Shown here in pieces: positions 8,464 to 17,940 of a DNA stretch of 64,000 bases. The stretch is from NCBI GenBank assembly GCA_965200005.1, contig OZ241331.1:1984001-2048000 (forward strand). The letters run 5' to 3'. The notes beneath the pieces were generated by a model. The model saw only the letters and a program-made list of their open reading frames with translations. It was not told the origin of the DNA and did no database searches. Made by a program: the position numbers and the translations under genes. Origin of the DNA: Aldehydirespirator sp965200005 (GTDB lineage Bacteria; Actinomycetota; Acidimicrobiia; Acidimicrobiales; Aldehydirespiratoraceae). Each line of letters opens with the position of its first letter. Within the stretch, counting starts at the first letter, position 1.

Positions 8464-8630
8464 GCAGCATTAGAGCCAGCAGCAGAGCATGCAATAACCC
8501 GCCGCTAGGCAACCGCGCGGTAACCGTTTAGATCGTTAGGCGCGGTACCGTATACACGCGCGCTGACCGGGTTCGCATGAATGCCTGCCCGTTGAGTCAC
8601 GCAGAGCGATAGCGGTGCAAAGGAGCATCT

Positions 8631-10550
8631 GTGACGGATATAGCCGAGCGTGAGGTAAGTGTGCGTCAGACCGGCGGCATTGTGCTGCGCTTCGCTGGTG
8701 ACTCAGGTGACGGCATGCAACTCACTGGTGACCGTTTCACCTCAGCGAGTGCGCTATTCGGTAACGATCTTGCAACGTTGCCCGAGTTTCCTGCCGAGAT
8801 CCGCGCGCCGGCCGGAACCCTCGCTGGCGTCTCGGCCTTTCAGGTTCACATTTCCGATCACGACATCACCACACCCGGTGATGAGCCGTCGGTCTTGATC
8901 GCAATGAATCCCGCAGCCCTAAAGTCTGACTTGAGCCTGTTAGCGCCCGGCGGAACATTGATCGTTAACTCCGACGCTTTCAATCCGCGCAATCTCAAGA
9001 AGGCTGGATACGCAGTAAACCCCCTAAAAGATCACAGCCTCGACGGTTACACGCTCATCACCGCACCGATGACGAGTCTCACCAAACAGGCTTGCAAGGA
9101 CCTCGGGGTCAAGCCACGGGTGGCTGAGCGTTCCAAGAACTTCTTCGCTCTGGGTTTGGTGTCATGGCTGTACTCAAGGCCAACGAAGCCGACGCTTGAG
9201 TGGATCCATACAAAATTTGCGGGTCGCGACGCAGTGATCGCAGCCAACAAAGCAGCATTCTCCGCAGGTCACGCATTTGGTGAGACGGCCGAACTCGGAG
9301 CGAGCAGGCTAATGGTCGCGCCCGCTCCCCTTAGAAGCGGCATCTACACAAACATCAATGGCAATACGGCGCTGTCATGGGGATTGATTGCAGCCTCGCA
9401 GCAGGCTGGGATCCCGCTGTTCCTAGGTTCGTACCCCATCACGCCAGCAAGTGACATCCTCCACGAGCTGGCGCGTCACAAGAACTTTGGCGTCCGCACA
9501 CTGCAAGCCGAAGACGAGATCGCGGCCGTGGGCGCTGCCTTGGGAGCCGCTTATGGCGGTCACCTTGGCGTGACTACAACTTCTGGGCCTGGCATGGCGC
9601 TCAAGGCTGAGACGGTCGGATTAGCTGTAAGTCTTGAGTTGCCGCTGGTAGTGATCGACATCCAGCGAGGCGGCCCGTCCACCGGACTGCCAACCAAGAC
9701 CGATGCCGCAGATCTGCTGATGGCGTTGCACGGGCGTCACGGTGAGGCACCCCTGCCGATCGTGGCTCCACGCAGCCCTTCTGATTGCTTCTTTGCGGCG
9801 ATTGAGGCTGTGCGACTCGCCATAGAACATCGAACTCCGGTGATCTTGCTCTCCGATGGCTATCTCGCCAACAGCAGTGAGCCGTGGTGCATACCCGATG
9901 TTGGCGACCTGCCAAGCATTGATGTGAATTTCGCCTCCGGGCCGAACCATGTTGACGAGTCTGGCGAGGCCACTTTCATGCCTTATGTGCGAGATGATCG
10001 GATGGTGCGTCCCTGGGCGATTCCGGGAACTCCAGGACTTTTGCATCGCATTGGTGGCATCGAAAAGGAAGACATCACCGGGAATATCAGTTACGACCCT
10101 GAGAACCATCACCGGATGGTGCAGATTCGCGACCAACGCATAGCCCTCATTGCTGATCACATGGAAGAGTCTGAAATTGAAGGTGACCCGGACGCGGCTG
10201 TTGTGGTCGTGAGTTGGGGTTCGACTTGGGGAGCCATAACTGGTGCCCGTCGCCGCCTAGAAGCTTCCGGTCACCGGCTAGCACACATCCATCTGCGTCA
10301 TCTCAACCCGCTTCCGAAGAACCTTGGAGAGTTGCTCAGAGGCTTTGAGCGGGTGGTCGTTCCGGAGTTGAATCTGGGCCAGTTGTGTCGGATCCTGCGG
10401 GCTGAGTATCTGGTTGATGCTCGGGCGGTAAGCAAGGTTTCAGGTCAGCCGTTCACCGCGGCCGAGTTAATGAATGCCTTCTGGGATGACATTTCGGCTA
10501 CTCGTAATCAAGTGCCGGTCACGGCCTCAAGCCACCGTGGAGTTGTGTGA
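8631..10550 (+). CDS. korA: 2-oxoglutarate (2-oxoacid):ferredoxin oxidoreductase, fused gamma-alpha subunit
   Basis: This 639-residue subunit carries an N-terminal gamma domain (about 10-200; LRFAGDSGDGMQLTGDRF) fused to the alpha domain (about 240-560; FLGSYPITPASDIL, QAEDEIAAVGAALGA, TTTSGPGMALKAE). It partners KorB for CoA-dependent oxidative decarboxylation of 2-oxoglutarate or a similar 2-oxoacid, passing electrons to ferredoxin. The length and architecture match mycobacterial KorA. The GTG start has AAGGAG eight bases upstream, and the stop overlaps korB (TGATG). It lets the TCA cycle run without NAD-linked 2-oxoglutarate dehydrogenase. Confidence 0.93.
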   Translation: MTDIAEREVSVRQTGGIVLRFAGDSGDGMQLTGDRFTSASALFGNDLATLPEFPAEIRAPAGTLAGVSAFQVHISDHDITTPGDEPSVLIAMNPAALKSDLSLLAPGGTLIVNSDAFNPRNLKKAGYAVNPLKDHSLDGYTLITAPMTSLTKQACKDLGVKPRVAERSKNFFALGLVSWLYSRPTKPTLEWIHTKFAGRDAVIAANKAAFSAGHAFGETAELGASRLMVAPAPLRSGIYTNINGNTALSWGLIAASQQAGIPLFLGSYPITPASDILHELARHKNFGVRTLQAEDEIAAVGAALGAAYGGHLGVTTTSGPGMALKAETVGLAVSLELPLVVIDIQRGGPSTGLPTKTDAADLLMALHGRHGEAPLPIVAPRSPSDCFFAAIEAVRLAIEHRTPVILLSDGYLANSSEPWCIPDVGDLPSIDVNFASGPNHVDESGEATFMPYVRDDRMVRPWAIPGTPGLLHRIGGIEKEDITGNISYDPENHHRMVQIRDQRIALIADHMEESEIEGDPDAAVVVVSWGSTWGAITGARRRLEASGHRLAHIHLRHLNPLPKNLGELLRGFERVVVPELNLGQLCRILRAEYLVDARAVSKVSGQPFTAAELMNAFWDDISATRNQVPVTASSHRGVV

Positions 10551-11563
10551 TGACTGACGTGCCCGTTACTACACGCAAAGACTGGTCTTCTGATCAGGAA
10601 GTCCGCTGGTGTCCCGGCTGTGGTGACTACTCGATTCTCACCGCAATGCAGTTGCTGATGCCACAACTTGGAGTGCGGCGAGAGGACACGGTGTTCGTGT
10701 CTGGGATTGGTTGCGCGGCCCGCTTCCCGTATTACATGAACACCTACGGGTTGCATGCAATTCATGGACGATCACCGGCGATTGCCACCGGACTGGCGAT
10801 GGCTCGAGGCGATCTTCATGTGTGGGTTGTTGGTGGTGATGGCGACATGATGTCGATCGGCGGAAACCACCTGATTCACGCGCTACGTCGCAACGTGAAG
10901 TTGAACATCCTGCTGTTCAACAACCAGATTTATGGCCTGACTAAAGGTCAGTACTCACCTACGAGTGAGCGTGGAAAGGTGACCAAGTCCACGCCGCATG
11001 GTTCTGTTGAGCAGCCTTTCAATGCGATCTCTCTGGCACTTGGAGCAGAAGCGTCGTTTGTGGCTCGCACCCATGACATGGATCGGGCTCACATGCAAGA
11101 GATGTTCCGGCGGGCTCACAGCCACCCGGGCGCGGCGTTCGTTGAGGTTTACCAAAATTGCAACGTGTTTAATGATGGTGCTTTTGCGGCAATCACTAAG
11201 CGAAATGTCCGTGGCAAGATGCTGATTCAGTTGCAACACGGCGAGCCGGTTCGGTTTGGTGTGAACAACGAGAATGGTGTTGTCATTGAGCAGGGTCGTG
11301 CCCGTGTGGTGAAGATCGCTGACGTGGGCCTCGACGCACTCGTGGTGCATGACGAGTCCGATCCCGATCCTTCTGTGGCATTCGCTTTGAGCCGGCTGGC
11401 AAACACCAATGACGTGCCGACACCTATCGGCGTGTTCAGGGCTGTACAGCGTTCGGAATACGGAGCCTCAGTGACATCACAGATCGCCGCTTCACAATCC
11501 AAAGCCGGTCCCGGCGACCTGCACGCTTTGCTTCACTCCCGCCCCACCTGGAAGGTCGCCTAA
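10550..11563 (+). CDS. korB: 2-oxoglutarate (2-oxoacid):ferredoxin oxidoreductase beta subunit
   Basis: The 337-residue TPP-binding subunit shows WCPGCGDYS (C21, C24) near the N-terminus and the TPP/Mg motif from GGDGDM (G96-D99) to LFNNQIYGLTKGQ (N124, N125). ATG 10550 overlaps the korA stop by one base; GTG 10547 is also in frame but less likely. No four-cysteine ferredoxin-type cluster domain is present beyond the usual beta-subunit cysteines. It is coupled with korA as one unit, and an enolase-superfamily gene follows 26 bases later. Confidence 0.93.
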   Translation: MTDVPVTTRKDWSSDQEVRWCPGCGDYSILTAMQLLMPQLGVRREDTVFVSGIGCAARFPYYMNTYGLHAIHGRSPAIATGLAMARGDLHVWVVGGDGDMMSIGGNHLIHALRRNVKLNILLFNNQIYGLTKGQYSPTSERGKVTKSTPHGSVEQPFNAISLALGAEASFVARTHDMDRAHMQEMFRRAHSHPGAAFVEVYQNCNVFNDGAFAAITKRNVRGKMLIQLQHGEPVRFGVNNENGVVIEQGRARVVKIADVGLDALVVHDESDPDPSVAFALSRLANTNDVPTPIGVFRAVQRSEYGASVTSQIAASQSKAGPGDLHALLHSRPTWKVA

Positions 11564-11589
11564 CAGACGGCCGAGTTGCGGTTGCGACG

Positions 11590-12756
11590 ATGAAGATCAA
11601 ACATGTTCGGGTTCGCCATGCGGATAGGTCGATTTGGGGACACCTGGCAGAACGAGAGAAGACCCTTCCGCTTGTAACTCCGCTTGACATCTATCCCGAG
11701 TACCAGCAGACACGTGGCTCCTGGTTCTGGGATTCTGCGATGGCAGTGGTCGAAATCGAGACCACAGACGGTGTTGTGGGACGAGGTTGGTGTGAGGATG
11801 GCGTTGGCGCTGTTGCCGGAGTTGTCGATCGGCATCTCGCTCGAATCTTGGTAGGTGCCGACGCAACCGAGACAGAGGGGCTCTGGGATCGCATGTTCCG
11901 GGCCACGCTTCCTTATGGCCGCAAGGGCATTGCTCTACAAGCGATTAGTGCTATCGACATCGCCTTATGGGATTGCATTGGCAGGGCAGCTCGAATGCCC
12001 GTCTTTGGACTCCTAGGCGGACCGGTTCATCCCTCTGTGCCCGTGTACGCATCTGCGTTGCATCCCGTTGGTGCAGACTTGGTCACAGCGGAAGCCAAGG
12101 CTTATGTTGCTGAGGGCTATCAGGCGATGAAGGCGCGCTTTCCATACGGGCCGGGTGCCGGTGTGCGGGGCATGGCTGAGAATGAAGCTCATGTCGCAAA
12201 CATCCGTGACGCAGTTGGTCCTGACATTGAGATCATGGTTGACGCATACATGGGCTGGGACTTCAACTACGCCAAGAAGATGTGCCGGCGGCTTGAGCCC
12301 TACAACCTGGCTTGGATTGAGGAGCCTTTCGTACCCGACGATTTGGCTAGCTACTCAAGGCTGCGACGTGAGACGAACATCCCGATCTCGGGAGGCGAGC
12401 ACGAATACACCCGCTACGGCTTCCTGGACATTATCGAGCGTGAGGCAATGGATATCTTGCAGCCCGATCTGCGGCGCTGTGGGGGAATCACTGAGGGCCG
12501 AAAGATTGCAGCTCTAGCGCAAGCTGCGGGCCTCAATGTGATCCCGCATGCCTATGGTGCAACTCACATTCACTTTGCACTTGGCACTTCAAATGTGCCG
12601 ATGGTGGAGTACTTTCCTATGCCGGTTTGGGACTCACTACCGGAGTCCGAAACAGTGCCCATCTTCGTCGGTGAGCCGCAGCCCAAAGATGGGCGCGTGA
12701 CGGCCGAGTTTCGCCCAGGCTTAGGCGTTGATGTAAACGAAGCAATCTTCTCGTAG
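11590..12756 (+). CDS. Mandelate racemase/enolase superfamily dehydratase, rhamnonate-dehydratase-like
   Basis: A 388-residue acid-sugar dehydratase. The KARFPYGPGAG...GMAENEA segment and VDAYMGWDFNYA are characteristic of L-rhamnonate dehydratases. Metal ligands are D218 (VDAYMGW), E244 (WIEEPF) and E270 (GGEHEYTRYGF); the acid/base histidine is H320 (VIPHAYGATHIHFA). It would dehydrate an aldonate to a 2-keto-3-deoxy acid. It lies 26 bases after korB and no other rhamnose genes are in the window, so the substrate may be another acid sugar. The short RBS region and shared strand suggest it is transcribed with korAB. Confidence 0.82.
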   Translation: MKIKHVRVRHADRSIWGHLAEREKTLPLVTPLDIYPEYQQTRGSWFWDSAMAVVEIETTDGVVGRGWCEDGVGAVAGVVDRHLARILVGADATETEGLWDRMFRATLPYGRKGIALQAISAIDIALWDCIGRAARMPVFGLLGGPVHPSVPVYASALHPVGADLVTAEAKAYVAEGYQAMKARFPYGPGAGVRGMAENEAHVANIRDAVGPDIEIMVDAYMGWDFNYAKKMCRRLEPYNLAWIEEPFVPDDLASYSRLRRETNIPISGGEHEYTRYGFLDIIEREAMDILQPDLRRCGGITEGRKIAALAQAAGLNVIPHAYGATHIHFALGTSNVPMVEYFPMPVWDSLPESETVPIFVGEPQPKDGRVTAEFRPGLGVDVNEAIFS

Positions 12757-12840
12757 ATGACGATGACAAATGCGACAACAGTAGGTCCTGCCAATGGAGC
12801 GTAGTGACTTAGGAAGATCCTTATCGGGCTGGCGTTGAAG

Positions 12841-14208
12841 TCAGTTGTTTAGGTGGGGGATTAGGGATTGAGCGCGGGTGCGGGCAGATCTGGAGACTTT
12901 GATGCGGGTGCCTTCGAAGTGTTGACTCCTGGTTGCGTCTAGGGCCAGGCGTGAGGTTGTTCCGTCGGGAAGTGATGATGGATCGAGGGCACTTCCTGGC
13001 AGTCCGTCCATCATGAAGAGATCTTGGGCTGGCTGAAAGTGAACTGCGAGTGCCCATAGAACTTCGCTGTCGTCGGTGATGTCGATATCGGGGTCAACTG
13101 CGATGGCTGTCTTGAGGTAAGGGTCCCACCCGAGCAGCGCTAGCAAGACTTGGCGAGCCTCACCCGGTCGGGTCTCATCGACTGCGACGTAAGCGTGAAA
13201 GTGAGTGCCCGAGTTTGGGTAATGCAGTGCCCGCACTGAAGGAAATCGGGCCATTAGTTTGTCGCGCATCTCTGCCTCACGAGGCACACGAGCCAGGTTG
13301 AGATGCTCGTTTGAGTTGCCGCCCACGACGTCGAGCCAGATCGGTGACTCTCGGCGCAGAATTGCTGTTACTTCCATCAGATTTCGGGTTGAGCGATGAG
13401 ACGAGTAGCCAGAGAATTCGCCGAAAGGCCCTTCATCGACATCATCGCCGGCATCTATTTGACCTTCTAGAACGATCTCTGCACATGCCGGCACTGCAAT
13501 GCCATAGGTCGGTGTATGTATGACTTCTAGTGGCTCGCCGAGCAATCCGCCGGCTATCTCACGCTCGTCAATGTGTGCGGGCACCCGAGCCGAAGCAGCG
13601 AGCATGAAAAGTGGGTGAGCGCCGATAACCATCGCAACTGCTAACGGTTCGTTTCGGGACTGTGCTGACTTGAGCATCCGCCAGAGATCACCACGAGAAT
13701 GCAGACTGGTGGCAAGCGAAGTCTCGGAGTGCACAACCGCACGGTGATAGCTGAGGTTGCCGCAGCCGGTTTCGGGGTCTTCAGCAACAATTATCCCACT
13801 AGTTATGTAGGGGCCCAGGTCGCTCTTGAAGTGTCGCAGCAAAGGCAGGTTGGTGAGATCCACCTGCGAGCCTATTTCAACCACTTGAGTCACTGGTCCA
13901 GCACTTAGGTGACTCATGGGGACACCAGCACTGGTCAGTTCCATGTATCGCTCGTGCAACTGTCCTGGTGAGGCACCAAGCATTCGCTCAATGCGGGTGC
14001 GACAAGCGAAGATGTTAGTGACCACCGGCCAGGGTGAACCCGCAACATCGGCGAACCACAGCAGTTCGTGACGACCCTGTGCCGCAAGTTCCCAGACGAC
14101 AGCCGTGATCTCCTCATCGAGTGAAACCCGTTCGTCAACTGTGACAACATCGTCAGGAAAGTCCCGCCGATACTCCTCAAGAAACCCTTGTAGGTCTTGA
14201 GTGCTCAT
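12841..14208 (-). CDS. UbiD-family prenylated-FMN decarboxylase
   Basis: A 455-residue UbiD/Fdc-type (de)carboxylase. It has the prFMN/metal site NLSYHRAVVH (N151, R156) and the catalytic glutamates in EGPFGEFSGY (E259, E264), giving the R-E-E triad of the family. It acts on an aromatic or alpha,beta-unsaturated acid and needs prFMN made by UbiX, which is not in the window. It sits upstream of a metal amidohydrolase and SDR read in the same direction, so it probably belongs to an aromatic-acid degradation set. It is convergent with the enolase-family gene across about 84 bases. Confidence 0.88.
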   Translation of the reverse strand: MSTQDLQGFLEEYRRDFPDDVVTVDERVSLDEEITAVVWELAAQGRHELLWFADVAGSPWPVVTNIFACRTRIERMLGASPGQLHERYMELTSAGVPMSHLSAGPVTQVVEIGSQVDLTNLPLLRHFKSDLGPYITSGIIVAEDPETGCGNLSYHRAVVHSETSLATSLHSRGDLWRMLKSAQSRNEPLAVAMVIGAHPLFMLAASARVPAHIDEREIAGGLLGEPLEVIHTPTYGIAVPACAEIVLEGQIDAGDDVDEGPFGEFSGYSSHRSTRNLMEVTAILRRESPIWLDVVGGNSNEHLNLARVPREAEMRDKLMARFPSVRALHYPNSGTHFHAYVAVDETRPGEARQVLLALLGWDPYLKTAIAVDPDIDITDDSEVLWALAVHFQPAQDLFMMDGLPGSALDPSSLPDGTTSRLALDATRSQHFEGTRIKVSRSARTRAQSLIPHLNN

Positions 14209-14253
14209 TGGGCTCAGGAGATGTCTGGGACTTGCAATTATGTCCGACTCTCG

Positions 14254-15174
14254 TTACGAGGTTGGGGTGCCGTGGGAGCCTTCGGCTAGTTGTTGTTTAG
14301 CGGCTTCGACAGTGGCAGGTGGCGCGGTGGGCGTAATCCCGACGAGGCGTGCGATGTTGTTGCCCATGTAATCCTCAAGCTGATCTTCACTGGCATTGAT
14401 GCCCTGTGGAGCATCATGGCAAAGCACCTCAAGATGTGTGAGCCACATGCCTGGATCATTTGGTGGAGAGTCTGTTCCAAAGACCAGACGATCTCGTGGC
14501 ATTTCCTTAGCGAACTCAACAATACGTGACTGGAGTAGCCAGCCAGACTCGCCATACACGTTTGGTGAGTCCATGATCATCCAGAAGGCCTCAAAGCAGT
14601 AAACACCACCAGTCTGGACACCGAAGTGACCAATAATGAAGTTCACGTTCGTGAACTCTCGGATGATCGGGTAGAACTGCGTCGGGATTGAATAAGGTCC
14701 ATCACCCGTATGCAGCAGTACAACAATTCCGAGTTCATCGCATTTTTGCAGGGCAGGCCTAAGCCAATCGAGAGCACGATCAGGCCGATAAGCATGCATG
14801 TTGGCATGTAGCTTCATCATCTTGAAGCCGTATTCCTTCACGTGGAACTCAAGCTCCTGAGCCCCATTTTCAGGTCCATAGCGCGGGTTGTAATTGAAGT
14901 TGCCGATGAAGCGATCAGGATATTTCTGCGTCAATTCGGTGATGTAGGCCATGTAGTCACGGATCCCTTCACGGCCAGGCCGTGACCCGTCTCGCCAGGC
15001 GGTATTGCCTGGAGGTGGCTGTATGAAGCCCATGTCTATGCGTCTCGGCTTGCCATTGATCCAGTATGGACCATCCATCATCTCAAGCATCCGCTCACCG
15101 GTAAATGGTTCACCAGTGTGTCGCCAAGCCTCATCGACAACATTGGTTGGATGAAGATGTGTGTCAATGATCAT
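14254..15174 (-). CDS. Metal-dependent amidohydrolase (amidohydrolase_2, ACMSD-like)
   Basis: A 306-residue TIM-barrel hydrolase/decarboxylase of the ACMSD/gamma-resorcylate-decarboxylase superfamily. Metal and catalytic residues are seen as HLH (H6, H8), H155 (LLHTGDG), H183 (IIGHFG) and D235 (FGTDSPPND). ATG 15174 follows a textbook AGGAGG. It could hydrolyse a lactone, decarboxylate an aromatic acid or hydrolyse a ring-cleavage product. It is read with the downstream UbiD gene (45-base gap), which points to a ring-modifying pathway, but the substrate cannot be told. Confidence 0.8.
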   Translation of the reverse strand: MIIDTHLHPTNVVDEAWRHTGEPFTGERMLEMMDGPYWINGKPRRIDMGFIQPPPGNTAWRDGSRPGREGIRDYMAYITELTQKYPDRFIGNFNYNPRYGPENGAQELEFHVKEYGFKMMKLHANMHAYRPDRALDWLRPALQKCDELGIVVLLHTGDGPYSIPTQFYPIIREFTNVNFIIGHFGVQTGGVYCFEAFWMIMDSPNVYGESGWLLQSRIVEFAKEMPRDRLVFGTDSPPNDPGMWLTHLEVLCHDAPQGINASEDQLEDYMGNNIARLVGITPTAPPATVEAAKQQLAEGSHGTPTS

Positions 15175-15256
15175 CGGGATTGCCTCCTGCGAGTGAATTG
15201 TCTTGCGGTGATGTGTTCATGAAGTTGCCTGGGCGATGTGTGGGTTTGCATGAGTT

Positions 15257-16012
15257 TTAGTGTGCGGTCCATCCTCCGTCGACGGTGAGTATTGAACCTG
15301 TGACGTAGGTTGATGCGTCTGAGGCGAGGTAAATGACTGCTCCAGCGATTTCGTGAGTCTCTCCCCATCTGCGTAGGGCGACCTCGGTTGTGATTACCCG
15401 GCGGCTGTGTGGCGAGTCTTTGTATGGCCGGTTCATGCCTGTGAGGAATGGACCGGGTGCTATGGCGTTTACGGTTATGCCTCTGGGTGCCCATTCCATG
15501 GCCAGGGCACGTGTGAGTTGCACGATCGCGCCTTTAGAGCTCGTGTAGGCGGTGCGATCAGCTGCAGCGACTAGCCCGAACGTTGATGAGATGTTGATGA
15601 CTCTGCCGTGAGCAGAGTCCGACAGGGCGCCAGCAGCGGCTTGGCAAGCTAGCCATGGGCCGGTCACGTTGACCGCCAAAGATTCTTCAAAGTCTGCCCG
15701 TTCAAGCTCCTCAATAGAGCCACGAACATTGATCCCGGCGTTGTTCACGAGGATGTCAAGAGCCCCGAACTTGTCGATGACTGCGGTTACAGCGCGGGTT
15801 ACTGCAACAGAGTCAGTGGCCTCCATCTCAACGCCGAGTGTCTCGGCGCCTGTGACAGCCGTGATTGTTGAAGCGCTAGCGTCTGCAGAGGATTGTGAAC
15901 GACTCGTCACGGCTACCGCAGCTCCCGCGAAAGCCAGAGCCTCGGCCATCACCTTGCCAAGACCACGCGAACCACCCGTCACCAACGCGACACGGCCATC
16001 TAGGCGGAACAA
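15257..16012 (-). CDS. SDR-family oxidoreductase
   Basis: A classical 251-residue SDR: TGGSRGLGK coenzyme loop (about 12-20), NNAGIN, catalytic Ser (INISSTFG), and YTSSK (Tyr-x3-Lys). The family includes 3-oxoacyl reductases and glucose/gluconate dehydrogenases. The best start is TTG 16012; a stop lies five codons upstream and no ATG fits the family N-terminus. It is the first gene of the minus-strand group leading to the amidohydrolase and UbiD genes (82-base gap). The cofactor and substrate are not evident. Confidence 0.85.
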   Translation of the reverse strand: MFRLDGRVALVTGGSRGLGKVMAEALAFAGAAVAVTSRSQSSADASASTITAVTGAETLGVEMEATDSVAVTRAVTAVIDKFGALDILVNNAGINVRGSIEELERADFEESLAVNVTGPWLACQAAAGALSDSAHGRVINISSTFGLVAAADRTAYTSSKGAIVQLTRALAMEWAPRGITVNAIAPGPFLTGMNRPYKDSPHSRRVITTEVALRRWGETHEIAGAVIYLASDASTYVTGSILTVDGGWTAH

Positions 16013-16133
16013 GTCAAGCGGGTTACGCGTAGCGGTCTCCTTGCAAGCGTGCCGAGTCGTCGATGAACCTTGAGTTATAGATCGCGCCTGAGGAAGGCGC
16101 TGGGGCTGTTCGACTCAGCGGCCGTGGTGTTGC

Positions 16134-16676
16134 CTAGGTGCTGTGAGCCTCCTCGTAGCTCGGCCCGCCTGTTTCGTTCACCCAGTAGCGGCGAGCCCAG
16201 CCGACGCCCTTCCAGGTCTTGATCCCCGTCGGCACCAGCTTGATCAGCCAGCGTGGCTGCTGGAGCGTCGACACCAAATATGTAGGACCATTTGGCCCCA
16301 GATACCGGTACGACATTTGTTCGGCGATTTCGACCCAGCGCCCACCAATGTTTGGCTCCTCTTCGACAGTGGCGATGCCCTCCATGTACACCTTTGGGAT
16401 CTCGACAGATTGACCTGACGCATCGGGGTCGGAGTGCTCGGCATCAATGACGACGCTGACACGCCCGTCGGCTTGGATGTACTTGCACCACAGCGCTCGT
16501 TGGCGGCCGACGAAATAGAGAGCTTCACCGTCCCATTGGTACCAGACAGGCATCACATACGGTGACCCATCCGGCTTTAGCGTGGCGAGCCGCGCTAGGG
16601 GAGCGCTCTGTAGGAAGTCATCCATTTCTTGGGCTGTAAGACCTCCGAGGTCACCCCTGAAACTGCTTTCGGCCAT
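16134..16676 (-). CDS. PPOX-fold flavin/F420-type oxidoreductase
   Basis: A 180-residue split-barrel protein of the pyridoxamine-5'-phosphate-oxidase superfamily (ARLATLKPDGSPYVMPVWYQWDGEALYFV). Actinobacterial members often bind F420 or FMN and reduce small organic molecules. It is a paralogue of the protein at 30477-31040: both share VWYQWDGEA/LWYQWDGEA, a VG+(K/Q)R block and RYLGPNGP/RYTGPDGP. Both lie next to a class I aminotransferase. It is divergent (54 bases) from the ABC ATPase gene, and its orientation sets it apart from the SDR gene 121 bases downstream. Confidence 0.75.
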   Translation of the reverse strand: MAESSFRGDLGGLTAQEMDDFLQSAPLARLATLKPDGSPYVMPVWYQWDGEALYFVGRQRALWCKYIQADGRVSVVIDAEHSDPDASGQSVEIPKVYMEGIATVEEEPNIGGRWVEIAEQMSYRYLGPNGPTYLVSTLQQPRWLIKLVPTGIKTWKGVGWARRYWVNETGGPSYEEAHST

Positions 16677-16730
16677 GCTTGCAGCGCTCCCTTTCTCGTC
16701 AACGATGGGCGGTACAGTACCATCGCTGCG

Positions 16731-17870
16731 ATGGCAGCCATTAAGCGGGAAGTTGCCGCCGAAATCGCCAAAACACGGGCAACACCAAGCTCCCTAGAAG
16801 CCGACGTAACCGCGACTAATACACGCGCAAACGGCCACGGCGATGTACCAGATGACGTGGCTTTGTGGGTTCACGACCTCAACAAAACGTTTGTGGTTGG
16901 GGGTGGCTGGTTTGGCGGGGAGGCTGGTGAAGTTTCCGCTGTTGCAGGTGTGTCACTTGAAATAGGTTTCGGCCGCACGCTTGGTCTGGTTGGTGAGTCA
17001 GGGTGCGGAAAGTCCACGACTGCGCGTTGCATACTTCGACTGATCGAACCGACATCGGGTGAGGTTGTGTTACAGCGTCGGATCGACGACGGAACTACTG
17101 AACGCATCGACATCCTCGCAACCAGTCGCCAAGAGTTGCGCCGGTTGCGTCGTCATATGCAGATCGTGTTTCAAGACCCGTTTGCGTCGCTAAACCCTCG
17201 AATGACTGTCGGCCAAGCACTCCGTGAACCGCTCAAGGTTCACACCTCAATGTCTAAGTCCGAGCAGACACAACGTGTAGATGAACTGCTGGGACTGGTG
17301 GGATTGAACCCACGCATTGCAGACCGGTATCCGCATGAGTTCTCCGGCGGCCAGCGTCAACGTATCGGTGTTGCCCGGGCTCTTGCCTTTGATCCCGGAT
17401 TCCTGGTGCTTGATGAACCTGTATCGGCGCTCGATGTCTCAATCCAGGCTCAAGTGTTGAACCTGCTCGATGAGTTACAGCAAGAACTTGGTCTCACGTA
17501 CCTGTTCATTGCTCATGACCTAGCAGTTGTGCGTCATGTTTGTGATGACATCGCAGTGATGTATCTAGGCAAGATCGTCGAGCGAACCTCTGCGGAGCGT
17601 CTGTTCTCGGAGCCGATGCATCCCTACACGCATGCACTGCTGTCAGCAGTTCCAGTGCCTGATCCAGCAGTTGAGCGAGCCCGGGTACAGATCTTGCTAG
17701 AGGGAGATGTTCCCAGCCCTTTGAACCCTCCGTCGGGCTGCCGCTTCCATACGCGCTGTCACGTAGGCCGAGATGCCGACGTGTGTCGAAAAGTTGAACC
17801 ACCACTTGAGCAGGCCGACTCCGGTCATTGGGTCGCTTGTCACTTCCCCGAAGTCCGCAAAGTCATCTAG
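16731..17870 (+). CDS. Peptide/opine ABC transporter ATP-binding protein (OppF/DppF type)
   Basis: A 379-residue ATPase with Walker A GESGCGKS, Q-loop VFQDPFASLNPRMTV, signature FSGGQRQR, Walker B LVLDEPVSALD and the H-loop, plus the C-terminal CRFHTRC motif of oligopeptide importers (PPSGCRFHTRC). It energises uptake of peptides or similar solutes at the inner face of the membrane. The likely partner set (substrate-binding protein, two permeases, second ATPase) lies 3-9 kb away on the minus strand; that set holds only one ATPase, so this gene probably completes it. ATG 16731 is chosen because longer starts run into the divergent gene. An aminotransferase follows. Confidence 0.88.
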   Translation: MAAIKREVAAEIAKTRATPSSLEADVTATNTRANGHGDVPDDVALWVHDLNKTFVVGGGWFGGEAGEVSAVAGVSLEIGFGRTLGLVGESGCGKSTTARCILRLIEPTSGEVVLQRRIDDGTTERIDILATSRQELRRLRRHMQIVFQDPFASLNPRMTVGQALREPLKVHTSMSKSEQTQRVDELLGLVGLNPRIADRYPHEFSGGQRQRIGVARALAFDPGFLVLDEPVSALDVSIQAQVLNLLDELQQELGLTYLFIAHDLAVVRHVCDDIAVMYLGKIVERTSAERLFSEPMHPYTHALLSAVPVPDPAVERARVQILLEGDVPSPLNPPSGCRFHTRCHVGRDADVCRKVEPPLEQADSGHWVACHFPEVRKVI

Positions 17871-17940
17871 TTTGAGTTTGATAGGTTGAATCTGACTTTG
17901 GCAGTGACTCTTGTGCTCCATCCGATTCTGGGGTACTGAA

